This document shows positions 29,776-37,774 of a DNA stretch of 37,819 nt, piece by piece (within the stretch, counting starts at the first letter, position 1; the number at the start of each line of letters is the position of its first letter). The notes under the pieces were generated by a model, which had not been told where the DNA came from, searched no databases, and saw only the letters and a program-made list of their open reading frames with translations. Source of the stretch: Clostridiaceae bacterium (GTDB lineage: Bacteria; Bacillota; Clostridia; Lachnospirales; Lachnospiraceae). Made by a program: the position numbers and the translations under genes. The stretch lies in assembly GCA_910575795.1 (NCBI GenBank), contig CAJTGE010000046.1, forward strand, positions 1-37,819. Reading direction: 5' to 3'.

Positions 29776-31221
29776 CTACTGCACATTATCTTTCTTGAAT
29801 CCCAGCGTAATCTTAACCTCCCGCTCTATATAGGATCCATTCTCCAGGCTCTGCACGGTCAGGGTTACTTCTGTTCCGCCTTCGTAATACGTCAGCATCC
29901 TCTGAAGATCATCCCCTGTCTTCACCCGCTCGCCGTCAAACTTTGTGATGATATCGCGCTCCCGCAGATCCGAAGCTGCCGCCGCGCTGCCCTCCACGAT
30001 CTTGTAAATATAGATTCCCTCCGGCATGCCGTACGCCCTGGCCATACGGCTGTCAATGTTCTGGAGCTGAATTCCCAGGTAGCCCTGTTCTTCCTCCTTT
30101 ACCTCAATCTTGGTGGTCTTTGTCATCAGCTCATTGATGATATCCTTTGCAAACGAGATCGGGATCGCATATCCGATGCCCTCTACATCCGTATCCGCAT
30201 ACTTCGCCGCATTGATCCCAATCACCTCGCCCTGCATGTTCAGAAGCGCGCCGCCGCTGTTTCCGGGATTAATCGCCGCGTCCACCTGGAGCAGGGTGCG
30301 ATCCATATTGTCAATCTTTACCACCTTGTCGAGCGCGCTGACATAGCCCACTGTGACTGACTGCCCCTGGCCGAGCGCATTTCCGATGGCAATGACGCCC
30401 TGGCCCAGCTTCATCTCATCCGAATCTCCCAGATCCGCGATCTGAATCTTTGCCCTCGTCTCCTCCGGGATATCAGAGAGCCGCACCGCAATCACCGCCA
30501 GATCGGAATCCGAATCCGTTCCCTTTACGGCTGCTTTTACATTCGTATTGTCAATAAAATTTACGGACAGCTCGGAAGAATCCTGCACCACATGGTTATT
30601 TGTCACGATCAGGAGCTCCTCGTCATTTTCACCCGCGATAATGCCTGAGCCGCTGCCCGGCACCTCATACTGCTGACGGCCAAAGAACCAGTCCTCCTGC
30701 GTGTAAACCACCTTATTGTTGATCGCCACCACAGAAGGCATTGCCTTTTCCACAATCGCCGACACATCATTTCCCGTGGAAACGGAAATCACCGGAGCCG
30801 GAATGGCTGCCTCTGCTAAGGGCAGGCTTTCATCCGCTGAGGTTGTCTGGACCTCCGCCCTCTCCTTCTCTGCAAAATAGCGCTCCGATAACCGGTTCAC
30901 CCCGGTCATCACACCGCCTGCCACGCATCCGAACAACACTCCGGCCGCCACGATCCCCGCTGTCCGTTTCAGCAGATATCTTCCGCGCTTCGTACGCCCA
31001 TACCCGGAATCCGAAGGAATATAGCTCTGATCCGGCCGCCCGTCTGATGAGCGCGCGCCGCTGTCCGAAGCATAACAGCCTGTCTGGCGTCTCCCGTACG
31101 GAGAAGAAGCGCTGTCCGAATACGCCCCTTCCGTGTAGTTCAGATCCCGATCCAGCCGATCCTCTCCGGATCCCGCGCCGCCCTGATAAGTTTCATTTCT
31201 GTTATTATTTTCGTACATCAT
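29776..31221 (-). CDS. htrA: membrane-anchored HtrA/DegP-type serine protease with PDZ domain
   Basis: An extracytoplasmic quality-control protease of 481 residues. The first 85 residues are hydrophilic and low in complexity (Y/S/G/D/R-rich), placing them in the cytoplasm. One membrane segment (about 88-107) follows. The trypsin-like domain has H210 (VTNNHVV), D240 (SDSDLAVI) and S322 (NPGNSGGALL). A single PDZ domain occupies about 375-470 (GYLGIQLQNIDS, ERDIITKFDGERV). Two ATG codons stand in tandem at the start, with GGAAGGGAG upstream. It is divergent from the RlmI-type gene and ends at a good terminator. There is no adjacent CssRS-like two-component pair. Confidence 0.95.
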   Translation of the reverse strand: MMYENNNRNETYQGGAGSGEDRLDRDLNYTEGAYSDSASSPYGRRQTGCYASDSGARSSDGRPDQSYIPSDSGYGRTKRGRYLLKRTAGIVAAGVLFGCVAGGVMTGVNRLSERYFAEKERAEVQTTSADESLPLAEAAIPAPVISVSTGNDVSAIVEKAMPSVVAINNKVVYTQEDWFFGRQQYEVPGSGSGIIAGENDEELLIVTNNHVVQDSSELSVNFIDNTNVKAAVKGTDSDSDLAVIAVRLSDIPEETRAKIQIADLGDSDEMKLGQGVIAIGNALGQGQSVTVGYVSALDKVVKIDNMDRTLLQVDAAINPGNSGGALLNMQGEVIGINAAKYADTDVEGIGYAIPISFAKDIINELMTKTTKIEVKEEEQGYLGIQLQNIDSRMARAYGMPEGIYIYKIVEGSAAAASDLRERDIITKFDGERVKTGDDLQRMLTYYEGGTEVTLTVQSLENGSYIEREVKITLGFKKDNVQ

Positions 31222-31367
31222 CCATTCTCCCTTCCATATCTATTTATAGCGTCTCTTTTTTCCTTAATTCCTCTTCTCATTCTCATTTACAGTTCATAGT
31301 TTATCAGTCTTTTGTGATGGAAGTGTGAAAAAATAATCATAAATGTGTGAAGAGCGCGGATTTTCTC

Positions 31368-31396
31368 TTGCTACCTGCCCTCTGCTCCTGTATACT
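31368..31396 (+). promoter_or_regulatory. sigma-A promoter of the RlmI-type gene
   Basis: TTGCTA (31368-31373) and TATACT (31391-31396) are 17 bases apart, 44 bases upstream of the ATG. Confidence 0.8.
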
Positions 31397-31440
31397 AAAG
31401 CGTATTGGAAGGGAGTACATGCAAACATAAAGGAGGCTCT

Positions 31441-32649
31441 ATGAACACACCTGCAACCGTTCATATAAAAAAAGGAGAGGCCCGCGCCTTAAAGGCAGGC
31501 GGCATGTGGATCTATGACAATGAAATTGACCGCATCGAGGGAAGCTTTGAAAACGGGGATATCATAACTGTAGCTGACTTTGACGGCTATATACTGGGTT
31601 ACGGCTTCATCAACACCCGCTCCCGCCTCACGGTCCGCATGCTGTCCCGGAAGAAGGACGCGGTCATTGACCAGGCTTTCCTGGAAATGAGAATCCGCAA
31701 TGCCTGGGAATACCGCAAGCAGACCGTGGACACCGAAAGCTGCCGTATCATTTTCGGGGAAGCTGATTTCCTGCCCGGCATCGTCATCGACAAGTTTTCC
31801 GATGTGCTGGTCGTTGAATCCCTGGCACTCGGAATCGACCGCCTGAAACCCGCCATCCTCTCCATCCTGCAGAACGTCCTTATAGAGGACGGCGTCAAAA
31901 TCCGCGGCATCTATGAGCGCAGCGATGCAAAAGTCCGCCTCAAGGAGGGCATGGAGCGCTTTAAAGGCTTCATCGGGGAGCCCTTTGACACCAATGTCGA
32001 AATCCGCGAAAACGGAATCCGCTATCTGGTCGATGTCATGGACGGGCAAAAGACAGGTTTTTTTCTGGATCAGAAGTATAACCGGCTGGCCATACAGAAG
32101 CTGTGCCGCGGCAAGCGCGTGCTTGACTGCTTTACTCACACCGGATCCTTTGCCCTCAACGCGGCCGCCGCAGGAGCCAGGGAGGTCATCGGGGTTGACG
32201 CCTCGGAGCATGGAATCCGCCAGGCTGTTAAAAACGCGGCCTTAAACGGTTTCTCAGACCGGGTATCCTTTCTCTGTGCCGATGTATTTGAGCTTCTCCC
32301 CAGGCTGGAAGCCCAGGGCGAACAGTTCGATGTCGTCATCCTCGATCCCCCGGCCTTTACCAAATCGAGAAATTCTGTCAAAAACGCGGTCAGGGGCTAC
32401 CGTGAAATCAACATGCGCGGCTTAAAGCTCGTCAGGGACGAAGGCTTTCTGGCCACCTGCTCCTGCTCCCACTTTATGACGCCAGAGCTGTTCACAGAAG
32501 CCGTCCGCCAGGCCGCTGTCAGTACGCGCCGGCGCCTGCGCCAGGTCGAATACCGCGCCCAGTCGCCTGATCACCCCATCCTCTGGAGCGGGGACGACGC
32601 GTCCTACTATCTGAAATTCTATATTTTTCAGGTCTGCCGGGACAGGTAG
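31441..32649 (+). CDS. rlmI: class I SAM-dependent rRNA methyltransferase, RlmI/YwbD family
   Basis: A 402-residue enzyme expected to make 5-methylcytosine in 23S rRNA. The N-terminal PUA-like RNA-binding domain (about 1-75) begins VHIKKGEARALKAGGMWIYDNEI. A central region follows, then the Rossmann methyltransferase with motif I VLDCFTHTGSFALNAAAAGA and motif IV LDPPAFTKS. A cysteine pair (ATCSCSH) follows near the C-terminus. ATG 31441 has AAAGGAGG four bases upstream. The exact target base is inferred from the family. It is monocistronic; two MITE-like elements follow it. Confidence 0.9.
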   Translation: MNTPATVHIKKGEARALKAGGMWIYDNEIDRIEGSFENGDIITVADFDGYILGYGFINTRSRLTVRMLSRKKDAVIDQAFLEMRIRNAWEYRKQTVDTESCRIIFGEADFLPGIVIDKFSDVLVVESLALGIDRLKPAILSILQNVLIEDGVKIRGIYERSDAKVRLKEGMERFKGFIGEPFDTNVEIRENGIRYLVDVMDGQKTGFFLDQKYNRLAIQKLCRGKRVLDCFTHTGSFALNAAAAGAREVIGVDASEHGIRQAVKNAALNGFSDRVSFLCADVFELLPRLEAQGEQFDVVILDPPAFTKSRNSVKNAVRGYREINMRGLKLVRDEGFLATCSCSHFMTPELFTEAVRQAAVSTRRRLRQVEYRAQSPDHPILWSGDDASYYLKFYIFQVCRDR

Positions 32650-32712
32650 GCCGGCTCCGCGCAAAAAAGGGCCCATACCATTTTCAAAATCACCTGCGAA
32701 AGAGACCGCCAT

Positions 32713-32878
32713 CTAGTACAGCATTGCGTAAATAACGGTGAATATCAGCGCCTGATATTTGTGTCAGGGCAAGGCGGAGGAGGGAGGCGATGCGGTGGCA
32801 TCGTTGACTGACGACAACGCGGCGCTGGCGCAAAGAGCAGGCGCTGAATTCATCGTTATTTACGCAATGCTGTACTAG
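32713..32878. repeat. MITE-1, complete copy
   Basis: A 166-bp element with perfect 25-bp terminal inverted repeats beginning CTAGTACAGCATTGCG, and further internal pairing (AGCGCCTG with CAGGCGCT). No coding capacity is recognisable. A half copy lies at 25308. The ends fit TA or CTAG target duplication. Confidence 0.88.
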
Positions 32879-33040
32879 AGCGTGTTTGAAAATTGCTTTC
32901 TGCCAGATGTGCATTCCGCTTTGTGGGAGATTTGTGCCAAATGAACGCGGCGCAGTGGGCTGCGTTAAGTGAATTTGGCACAAATATTCCGCAAAGTGGG
33001 GCGTGCAGATGGCGGGAATGATTTTTCAAACACGCTCTAG
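32875..33040. repeat. MITE-2, complete copy
   Basis: Also 166 bp, sharing the CTAG (32875-32878) with the end of MITE-1. The arms begin CTAGAGCGTGTTTGAAAA and are imperfectly complementary over about 80 bases around a GCGCAGTGGGCTGCGT centre. Half of it recurs at 11811-11860. The ends resemble insertion-sequence termini; the parent transposon is not in the window. Confidence 0.85.
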
Positions 33041-33095
33041 CATCTTTAGACCATCTTAATACAGATACTAATACTCTTTTACCCTCTTTATCTCT

Positions 33096-33122
33096 TTTAT
33101 CGTATGATACAGATACGATAAA
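33096..33122 (+). promoter_or_regulatory. palindromic operator over the ktrA promoter
   Basis: TTTATCGTAT (33096-33105) and ATACGATAAA (33113-33122) are perfect 10-bp arms spaced by seven bases. A -10-like TATGAT (33103-33108) lies within. The position suggests repression of the potassium operon by a dimeric regulator. The -35 is poor. Confidence 0.6.
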
Positions 33123-33150
33123 GACGTATAAGGAGGGTCATTGATTATCT

Positions 33151-33798
33151 ATGAAATCAATCCTTTTAATCGGCCTCGGACGATTCGGAAAACACATTGC
33201 CATTCATTTGAACCATCTAAAACATCAGGTCATGGCAGTTGACATAGTGGAAGAACGCGTAGACAATGTACTGCCCTATGTGACCAATGCACAGATCGGC
33301 GACAGCACGAATCCGGATTTTATGGAATCCCTGGGAGTCCGCAACTTTGACGTGTGTATTGTCGCTATCGGAAACCATTTTCAAAATTCACTGGAAACAA
33401 CATCCCTGCTCAAAGAACTGGGAGCCAGGCTGGTGGTTTCCAGAGCGGCCAGGGATGTGCAGGCCAAATTCCTCCTGCGCAACGGCGCGGATGAAATCGT
33501 CTACCCGGAAAAACAGCTTGCCAAATGGACGGCCATCCGCTACACCGCTGACCATGTCCTTGACTATATCGAGCTCGATGAAGAGCACGCCATGTTTGAA
33601 ATCCCGGTTCCGGGTAATTGGGCAGGCCGGACAATCGGTCAGATTGATATACGAAAAAAATTCAACATCAATATCATGGGCGTCAAAAAAAACGGAAAGC
33701 TGGAGCTCTCCGTCTCTCCGGATATCATGCTGGAAGCCGAAGAAACCATGCTGGTGCTTGGACGGAGCAGAGATTTGCAGAAATACTTCCGGATATAG
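33151..33798 (+). CDS. ktrA: TrkA/KtrA-type potassium-uptake regulatory protein
   Basis: A 215-residue cytoplasmic RCK protein that gates a KtrB/TrkH-type K+ channel in response to nucleotides. The N-terminal Rossmann fold (1-130) has GLGRFG at 8-13 and the acidic D31 at the end of the second strand. The C-terminal TrkA_C domain (about 140-215) carries FEIPVPGNWAGRTIGQIDIRK and is the usual c-di-AMP-binding module. The only ribosome-like site, AGGAGG, is 14 bases from the ATG, unusually far. No channel gene is present beside it. The 37-residue membrane protein and kdpDE follow on the same strand. Confidence 0.9.
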   Translation: MKSILLIGLGRFGKHIAIHLNHLKHQVMAVDIVEERVDNVLPYVTNAQIGDSTNPDFMESLGVRNFDVCIVAIGNHFQNSLETTSLLKELGARLVVSRAARDVQAKFLLRNGADEIVYPEKQLAKWTAIRYTADHVLDYIELDEEHAMFEIPVPGNWAGRTIGQIDIRKKFNINIMGVKKNGKLELSVSPDIMLEAEETMLVLGRSRDLQKYFRI

Positions 33799-33863
33799 AA
33801 GCGAAGCGCAGGAAACCGCCCGCCGTTTTGACAGCGCCGATACAGGGAAAAGGAGGGGGACAT

Positions 33864-33977
33864 ATGCGGGAAATGGTATTGCTTGCGGCCCTTGCCGCGG
33901 AATTTACCTTTGGATATTTTCTTATGAAAAAACTGGATTACTTTATCAGCAGCAATTCAGATAACCCTGAACCGTAG
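33864..33977 (+). CDS. 37-residue single-span membrane protein in the potassium operon
   Basis: ATG 33864 is preceded by AAAGGAGGGGG, an excellent ribosome site. The product begins MREMVLLAALAAEFTFGYFL, a single membrane helix, followed by MKKLDYFISSNSDNPEP, a short polar tail. It lies 65 bases behind ktrA and ahead of kdpD. Its size and topology recall KdpF or other tiny channel-associated subunits, but no sequence match can be claimed. It is too short for routine gene finders. Confidence 0.65.
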   Translation: MREMVLLAALAAEFTFGYFLMKKLDYFISSNSDNPEP

Positions 33978-33987
33978 CCTTTATTTA

Positions 33988-34120
33988 GTAACAGTTCAGG
34001 CAACCTGAACTGTTACGGCATCTGCCCATGAAAATCGCTTCGCGATGGGGCAGACGCCTGCTGCCGCTGCGTTTTCGTACGGTCAGCGCAGCAGGCGCGC
34101 AGACCTATCTGAACTGTTAC
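33988..34120. repeat. TAACAGTTCAG-type palindromic element (family R5)
   Basis: GTAACAGTTCAGG (33988-34000) and CCTGAACTGTTAC (34004-34016) form a perfect hairpin. The same CTGAACTGTTAC recurs at 34109-34120. Between them are two more stems, TCTGCCCAT with a GATGGGGCAGA, and GCCTGCTGC with GCGCAGCAGGC. It lies in the gap before kdpD. Confidence 0.75.
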
Positions 34121-34218
34121 CTTTATTAAACAAAACGAAAAGGAACAGAAACCGTAGTTATAGAAATTACTGTCAATGAATGTTATAATAAAGGAATATC
34201 AGGATGGGAGGTAACGGC

Positions 34219-36903
34219 ATGGAGCGGCAGGGACACACACCAGGAGGGCCTTTGAGGGCAGACATGCAAAAGCCCCCGGCCAAGGAGTATGGAACATTGA
34301 AAATCTTCTTTGGGTATGCCGCAGGCGCAGGAAAAACCTGCGCTATGCTGCGCGCCGCGCGCCGCGCCGAAGCGCGCGGCGTCGATGTTGTGTCAGGCTA
34401 TATCGACTCGCATGACAGGCCCCAGACCGAAGCGCTCTTAAAGGGGCTGGAACAGCTTCCCGTCAGGCGGCTCCTGCGCGGCGGAAGCGCTCTGAGCGAG
34501 TTTGATATCGACGCGGCCCTTAAGAGGAGCCCGCAGTTGATCCTGCTGGATGACCTGGCCCATACAAACGCGGACGGATGCCGCCATGTCAAACGCTATC
34601 AGGACGTACAGGAGCTTTTGAAGGCAGGGATCGACGTTTACACCACTGTCAATGTGCAGCATATCGAAAGCCTGAACGATAAGGTGGCTTCCATAACCGG
34701 AATATCCGAGCAGGATCGGATACCGGATTCCATATTCGATCAGGCAGATCAGGTTGAGCTTGTCGATATTGAGCCCGAGGAGCTGCTGGAGCGCCGCGCC
34801 GGACAGGAGCCGCCCAAACAGCACAAACCGTTTCCTGTCTTTACCGTCCAAAACCTGACCGCCCTGCGCGAAATTGCCCTCCGGCGCTGCGCGGACAGGA
34901 TGAATCTGCTCACTGAGCATGCCCGTATCAAAAGCCAGAGCGGTTACCTCACGGACGAACATATCCTGGTATGCCTCTCCTCATCGCCGTCCAATGCAAA
35001 AATCATCCGCACAGCGGCGCGGATGGCCACGGCATTCCGCGGGACCTTTACCGCCCTGTTTGTAAAGACGCCGGACTCCTCAGCCATGGACGAGGCTGAC
35101 AAAAAACGGCTGCGCGGCAATATACGCCTTGCCCGCCAGCTCGGCGCCGCCATTGAAACGACATATGGCGACGATGTCCCCTACCAGATTGCAGAATTCG
35201 CCCGCCTTTTTGGCGTGTCAAAAATCGTGATCGGACGCAGCACTGCCACGCGAAAAAGTATCTTCAGCAAACCAACACTGACCGAACGCCTGATCGCCTC
35301 CGCTCCGAATCTGGATATCCATGTGATTCCGGACGCCAGCGTCGGCGGCCGCTATCAAAATCACAAAAAAAGAAGGGCGCCATCTGCAGCCGTTCCCGCG
35401 CGGGATATCGGAAAAAGCATTCTCGTCCTTCTGGCCGCCACCCTGATCGGCTGCGCCTTCTACCGGTTTGGCTTTACAGAGGCCAATCTGATCGCTGTGT
35501 ATATATTTGGCGTCCTTGTTATCTCTGTGATCACTACAAACCGCCTGTGCGGGCTTCTGTCCTCGATCGTAAGCGTCATGGTATTCAATTTCTTTTTCAC
35601 GATACCGCGCCTTACCTTCCATTTTTACGATCCGGATTATCTGGTCACCTTTACCATCATGTTTATGGTTTCCCTCTTTACCGGCTCGCTGGCTACCAAA
35701 CTGAAGGACAACGCCAAGCAGTCTGCCCAGGCTGCATTCCGCACTAAGATCCTGTTTGAGACGAATCAGCTTCTGCAAAGGGAACGCGACGAACCGTCCA
35801 TGATTGCCGCGACCGCAGAGCAGCTCACAAAGCTGCTGAAACGTGATCTGGTGATTTATTTATCTGACAGTAATGGCCTTTCAGAGCCGTGCGTCTACCG
35901 CGCGGCGGACAGCGATCAGGCGGATCTGACCTCCGGCCAGGAGCAGGCCGTCGCCCTCTGGGTGCTCCGCAATAATAAGCATGCCGGAGCGACTACCGAC
36001 ACCTTAAGCAGCGCCCAGTGCCTCTACCTTGCCATCCGCACCAGCCAGCAGGTGTACGGGGTAATCGGGATATCGATGAAGGATGCACATCTCGATTCCT
36101 TTGAAAACAGCGTTCTCCTGTCTATTCTCGGCGAGTGCGCCCTTGCCCTTGAGAATATTAAAAATGCCCGTGAAAAAGAGGAAGCGGCCATCCTCGCGAA
36201 AAACGAGCAGCTCCGGGCAAACCTTCTCCGGGCGATTTCCCACGATCTGCGCACGCCGCTGACCTCGATTTCCGGCAACGCCAGTAATCTGATGACCAAC
36301 TACCAAAAACTGGACATGGAGACAAAAACACAGATTTTCACTGATATTTATGATGATTCCATGTGGCTGATCAACCTGGTGGAAAATCTTCTGGCCGTAA
36401 CAAGGATTGAGGAAGGCCGCGTAAACTTAAAGCCGGCCGCGGAGCTGATGGACGACGTCATAGGCGAGGCCCTGCGCCATGTAAACCGCCGAAGCGTGGA
36501 GCACACGATCCGCCCCGCCAGCTCACAGGACTTTATCCTTGCTCAGATCGATGCAAAACTGATCGTTCAGGTGCTAATCAATATCATAGACAACGCCATC
36601 AAATATACGCCCGCCGGCTCGGTCATTGAAATCCATACGCAGCAGACAGGGAAATGGATCATCGTATCCGTTTCTGACAACGGACCCGGAATATCAGATG
36701 AGCAGAAGCCGCGCGTGTTTGATATGTTTTACAGCGGCGCCAACAAAATTGCAGACAGCCGCAGAAGCCTGGGACTGGGACTGTCGCTGTGCAAGTCCAT
36801 TGTCACCGCTCACGGCGGCGCTATTTCCGTATCGGACAATCATCCGTGCGGCGCTGTTTTTACATTTACATTACCTGCAGGGGAGGTAGAACTGCATGAA
36901 TAA
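34219..36903 (+). CDS. kdpD: KdpD-type sensor histidine kinase
   Basis: A membrane kinase of 894 residues that senses low K+ or osmotic signals and phosphorylates KdpE. The domain order is complete. The KdpD ATPase-like domain (about 25-235) has Walker A GYAAGAGKT and LLDDLAHTN. A USP-like domain (about 245-365) follows, then four membrane helices (DUF4118, about 395-490), a GAF-like domain (about 510-640), HisKA with H675 in ISHDLRTPLTS, and HATPase_c with NIIDNAIKYTP and the G boxes. ATG 34219 is chosen, with GGGAGG seven bases upstream and TATAAT at 34184-34189. It overlaps kdpE by eight bases. No kdpFABC is in the window; in several Firmicutes this kinase responds to c-di-AMP. Confidence 0.95.
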   Translation: MERQGHTPGGPLRADMQKPPAKEYGTLKIFFGYAAGAGKTCAMLRAARRAEARGVDVVSGYIDSHDRPQTEALLKGLEQLPVRRLLRGGSALSEFDIDAALKRSPQLILLDDLAHTNADGCRHVKRYQDVQELLKAGIDVYTTVNVQHIESLNDKVASITGISEQDRIPDSIFDQADQVELVDIEPEELLERRAGQEPPKQHKPFPVFTVQNLTALREIALRRCADRMNLLTEHARIKSQSGYLTDEHILVCLSSSPSNAKIIRTAARMATAFRGTFTALFVKTPDSSAMDEADKKRLRGNIRLARQLGAAIETTYGDDVPYQIAEFARLFGVSKIVIGRSTATRKSIFSKPTLTERLIASAPNLDIHVIPDASVGGRYQNHKKRRAPSAAVPARDIGKSILVLLAATLIGCAFYRFGFTEANLIAVYIFGVLVISVITTNRLCGLLSSIVSVMVFNFFFTIPRLTFHFYDPDYLVTFTIMFMVSLFTGSLATKLKDNAKQSAQAAFRTKILFETNQLLQRERDEPSMIAATAEQLTKLLKRDLVIYLSDSNGLSEPCVYRAADSDQADLTSGQEQAVALWVLRNNKHAGATTDTLSSAQCLYLAIRTSQQVYGVIGISMKDAHLDSFENSVLLSILGECALALENIKNAREKEEAAILAKNEQLRANLLRAISHDLRTPLTSISGNASNLMTNYQKLDMETKTQIFTDIYDDSMWLINLVENLLAVTRIEEGRVNLKPAAELMDDVIGEALRHVNRRSVEHTIRPASSQDFILAQIDAKLIVQVLINIIDNAIKYTPAGSVIEIHTQQTGKWIIVSVSDNGPGISDEQKPRVFDMFYSGANKIADSRRSLGLGLSLCKSIVTAHGGAISVSDNHPCGAVFTFTLPAGEVELHE

Positions 36904-37597
36904 GCCCTTAATATTAGTCGTGGAGGACGACGCGCCTGTGCGCAACCTGATTACCACCACGCTGAAAACCAATGATTACCGCTATCTGGTCGCGTCCAAT
37001 GGCGAAACTGCCATTTTGGAGGCCGCTTCCCACAATCCGGATATTGTCCTGCTGGATCTGGGCCTTCCGGATATGGACGGCGTGCAGGTCATTAAGAACA
37101 TCCGTTCATGGTCAAATCTTCCCATCATCGTTATCAGCGCCAGAAGTGAGGATTCCGATAAGATCGAGGCTCTGGACGAAGGAGCGGACGACTATCTGAC
37201 AAAACCGTTTTCTGTCGAAGAACTGCTCGCAAGACTGCGGGTAACCCAGCGCAGGCTGGCTTTCATGAATGCCGACAGACTGGCCGCCAGCTCCGTCTTT
37301 GTCAACGGCAGGCTGCGCGTTGATTATTCCAGCGGATACGCCTCCCTAGACGGCCGCGAACTGCACCTGACGCCGATCGAATACAAGCTTTTGTGCCTGC
37401 TTTCCAGGCATGTGGGAAAAGTTCTGACACATACCTTTCTCACACAGAATATCTGGGGCAGAAGCTGGGAAAACGATACGGCGTCCCTGCGCGTTTTTAT
37501 GGCAACCCTCCGCAAAAAACTCGAATCAGAGCCGGATTCCCCACAGTATATCCAGACGCATATCGGCGTGGGATACCGCATGATGAAAATAGAATGA
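36896..37597 (+). CDS. kdpE: KdpE-type OmpR-family response regulator
   Basis: A 233-residue regulator. The receiver domain (about 4-117) has acidic residues E10/D11/D12, phospho-acceptor D54 in VLLDLGLPD and the conserved lysine in YLTKPF. The C-terminal OmpR/PhoB winged helix (about 135-230) has LHLTPIEYKLLCLL and VGVGYRM-like ending IGVGYRMMKIE. It is translated from an ATG overlapping the kdpD stop (ATGAATAA). The target could be a kdp operon elsewhere or its own operon. Confidence 0.95.
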   Translation: MNKPLILVVEDDAPVRNLITTTLKTNDYRYLVASNGETAILEAASHNPDIVLLDLGLPDMDGVQVIKNIRSWSNLPIIVISARSEDSDKIEALDEGADDYLTKPFSVEELLARLRVTQRRLAFMNADRLAASSVFVNGRLRVDYSSGYASLDGRELHLTPIEYKLLCLLSRHVGKVLTHTFLTQNIWGRSWENDTASLRVFMATLRKKLESEPDSPQYIQTHIGVGYRMMKIE

Positions 37598-37607
37598 TCG
37601 CAAAAAT

Positions 37608-37637
37608 CGGGGAGGGACAACACTTCTCCCCTCCCCG
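37608..37637 (+). terminator. GC-rich hairpin after kdpE
   Basis: CGGGGAGGG (37608-37616) pairs with CCCTCCCCG (37629-37637), 11 bases past the kdpE stop. There is no U-tract, so it probably acts together with the next hairpin. Confidence 0.45.
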
Positions 37638-37693
37638 GCGCGCGGGCCGCGCACCGCATCAGCGGCAAAATTACGCTGCACAGAGCCATATAA

Positions 37694-37718
37694 AAAAGTC
37701 CGGTAAATCCGGACTTTT
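37694..37718. terminator. bidirectional terminator
   Basis: AAAAGTCCGG and CCGGACTTTT flank TAAAT. The A/T-rich outer ends give a U-tract on both strands, suiting kdpE on the plus strand and a tRNA transcript on the minus strand. Confidence 0.8.
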
Positions 37719-37722
37719 CAAA

Positions 37723-37747
37723 GAGCACGAGACGGGATTCGAACCCG
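37723..37747 (-). other. tRNA 3'-end fragment, probable integration (att) site
   Basis: The minus strand reads CGGGTTCGAATCCCG followed by TCTCGTGCTC. This is a perfect T-arm stem-loop plus the acceptor 3' strand of a tRNA. The expected anticodon arm, D-arm and a matching 5' acceptor (GCACGAG) are absent from the remaining sequence, and T-stem pairing fails beyond the fourth pair. This is what an att core left by a tRNA-targeting tyrosine recombinase looks like. The tRNA identity cannot be read. Confidence 0.75.
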
Positions 37748-37774
37748 AAGCGGAAGCTTTATTCTATATAGGGT

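Noticed and set aside
31489..32211. 240-codon minus-strand frame
   Set aside because: It is a shadow of the rlmI-type gene; the sense frame has clear methyltransferase motifs.
32690..32983. 97-codon minus-strand frame across the MITE elements
   Set aside because: It runs through both palindromes; the codons follow the repeat structure rather than a protein.
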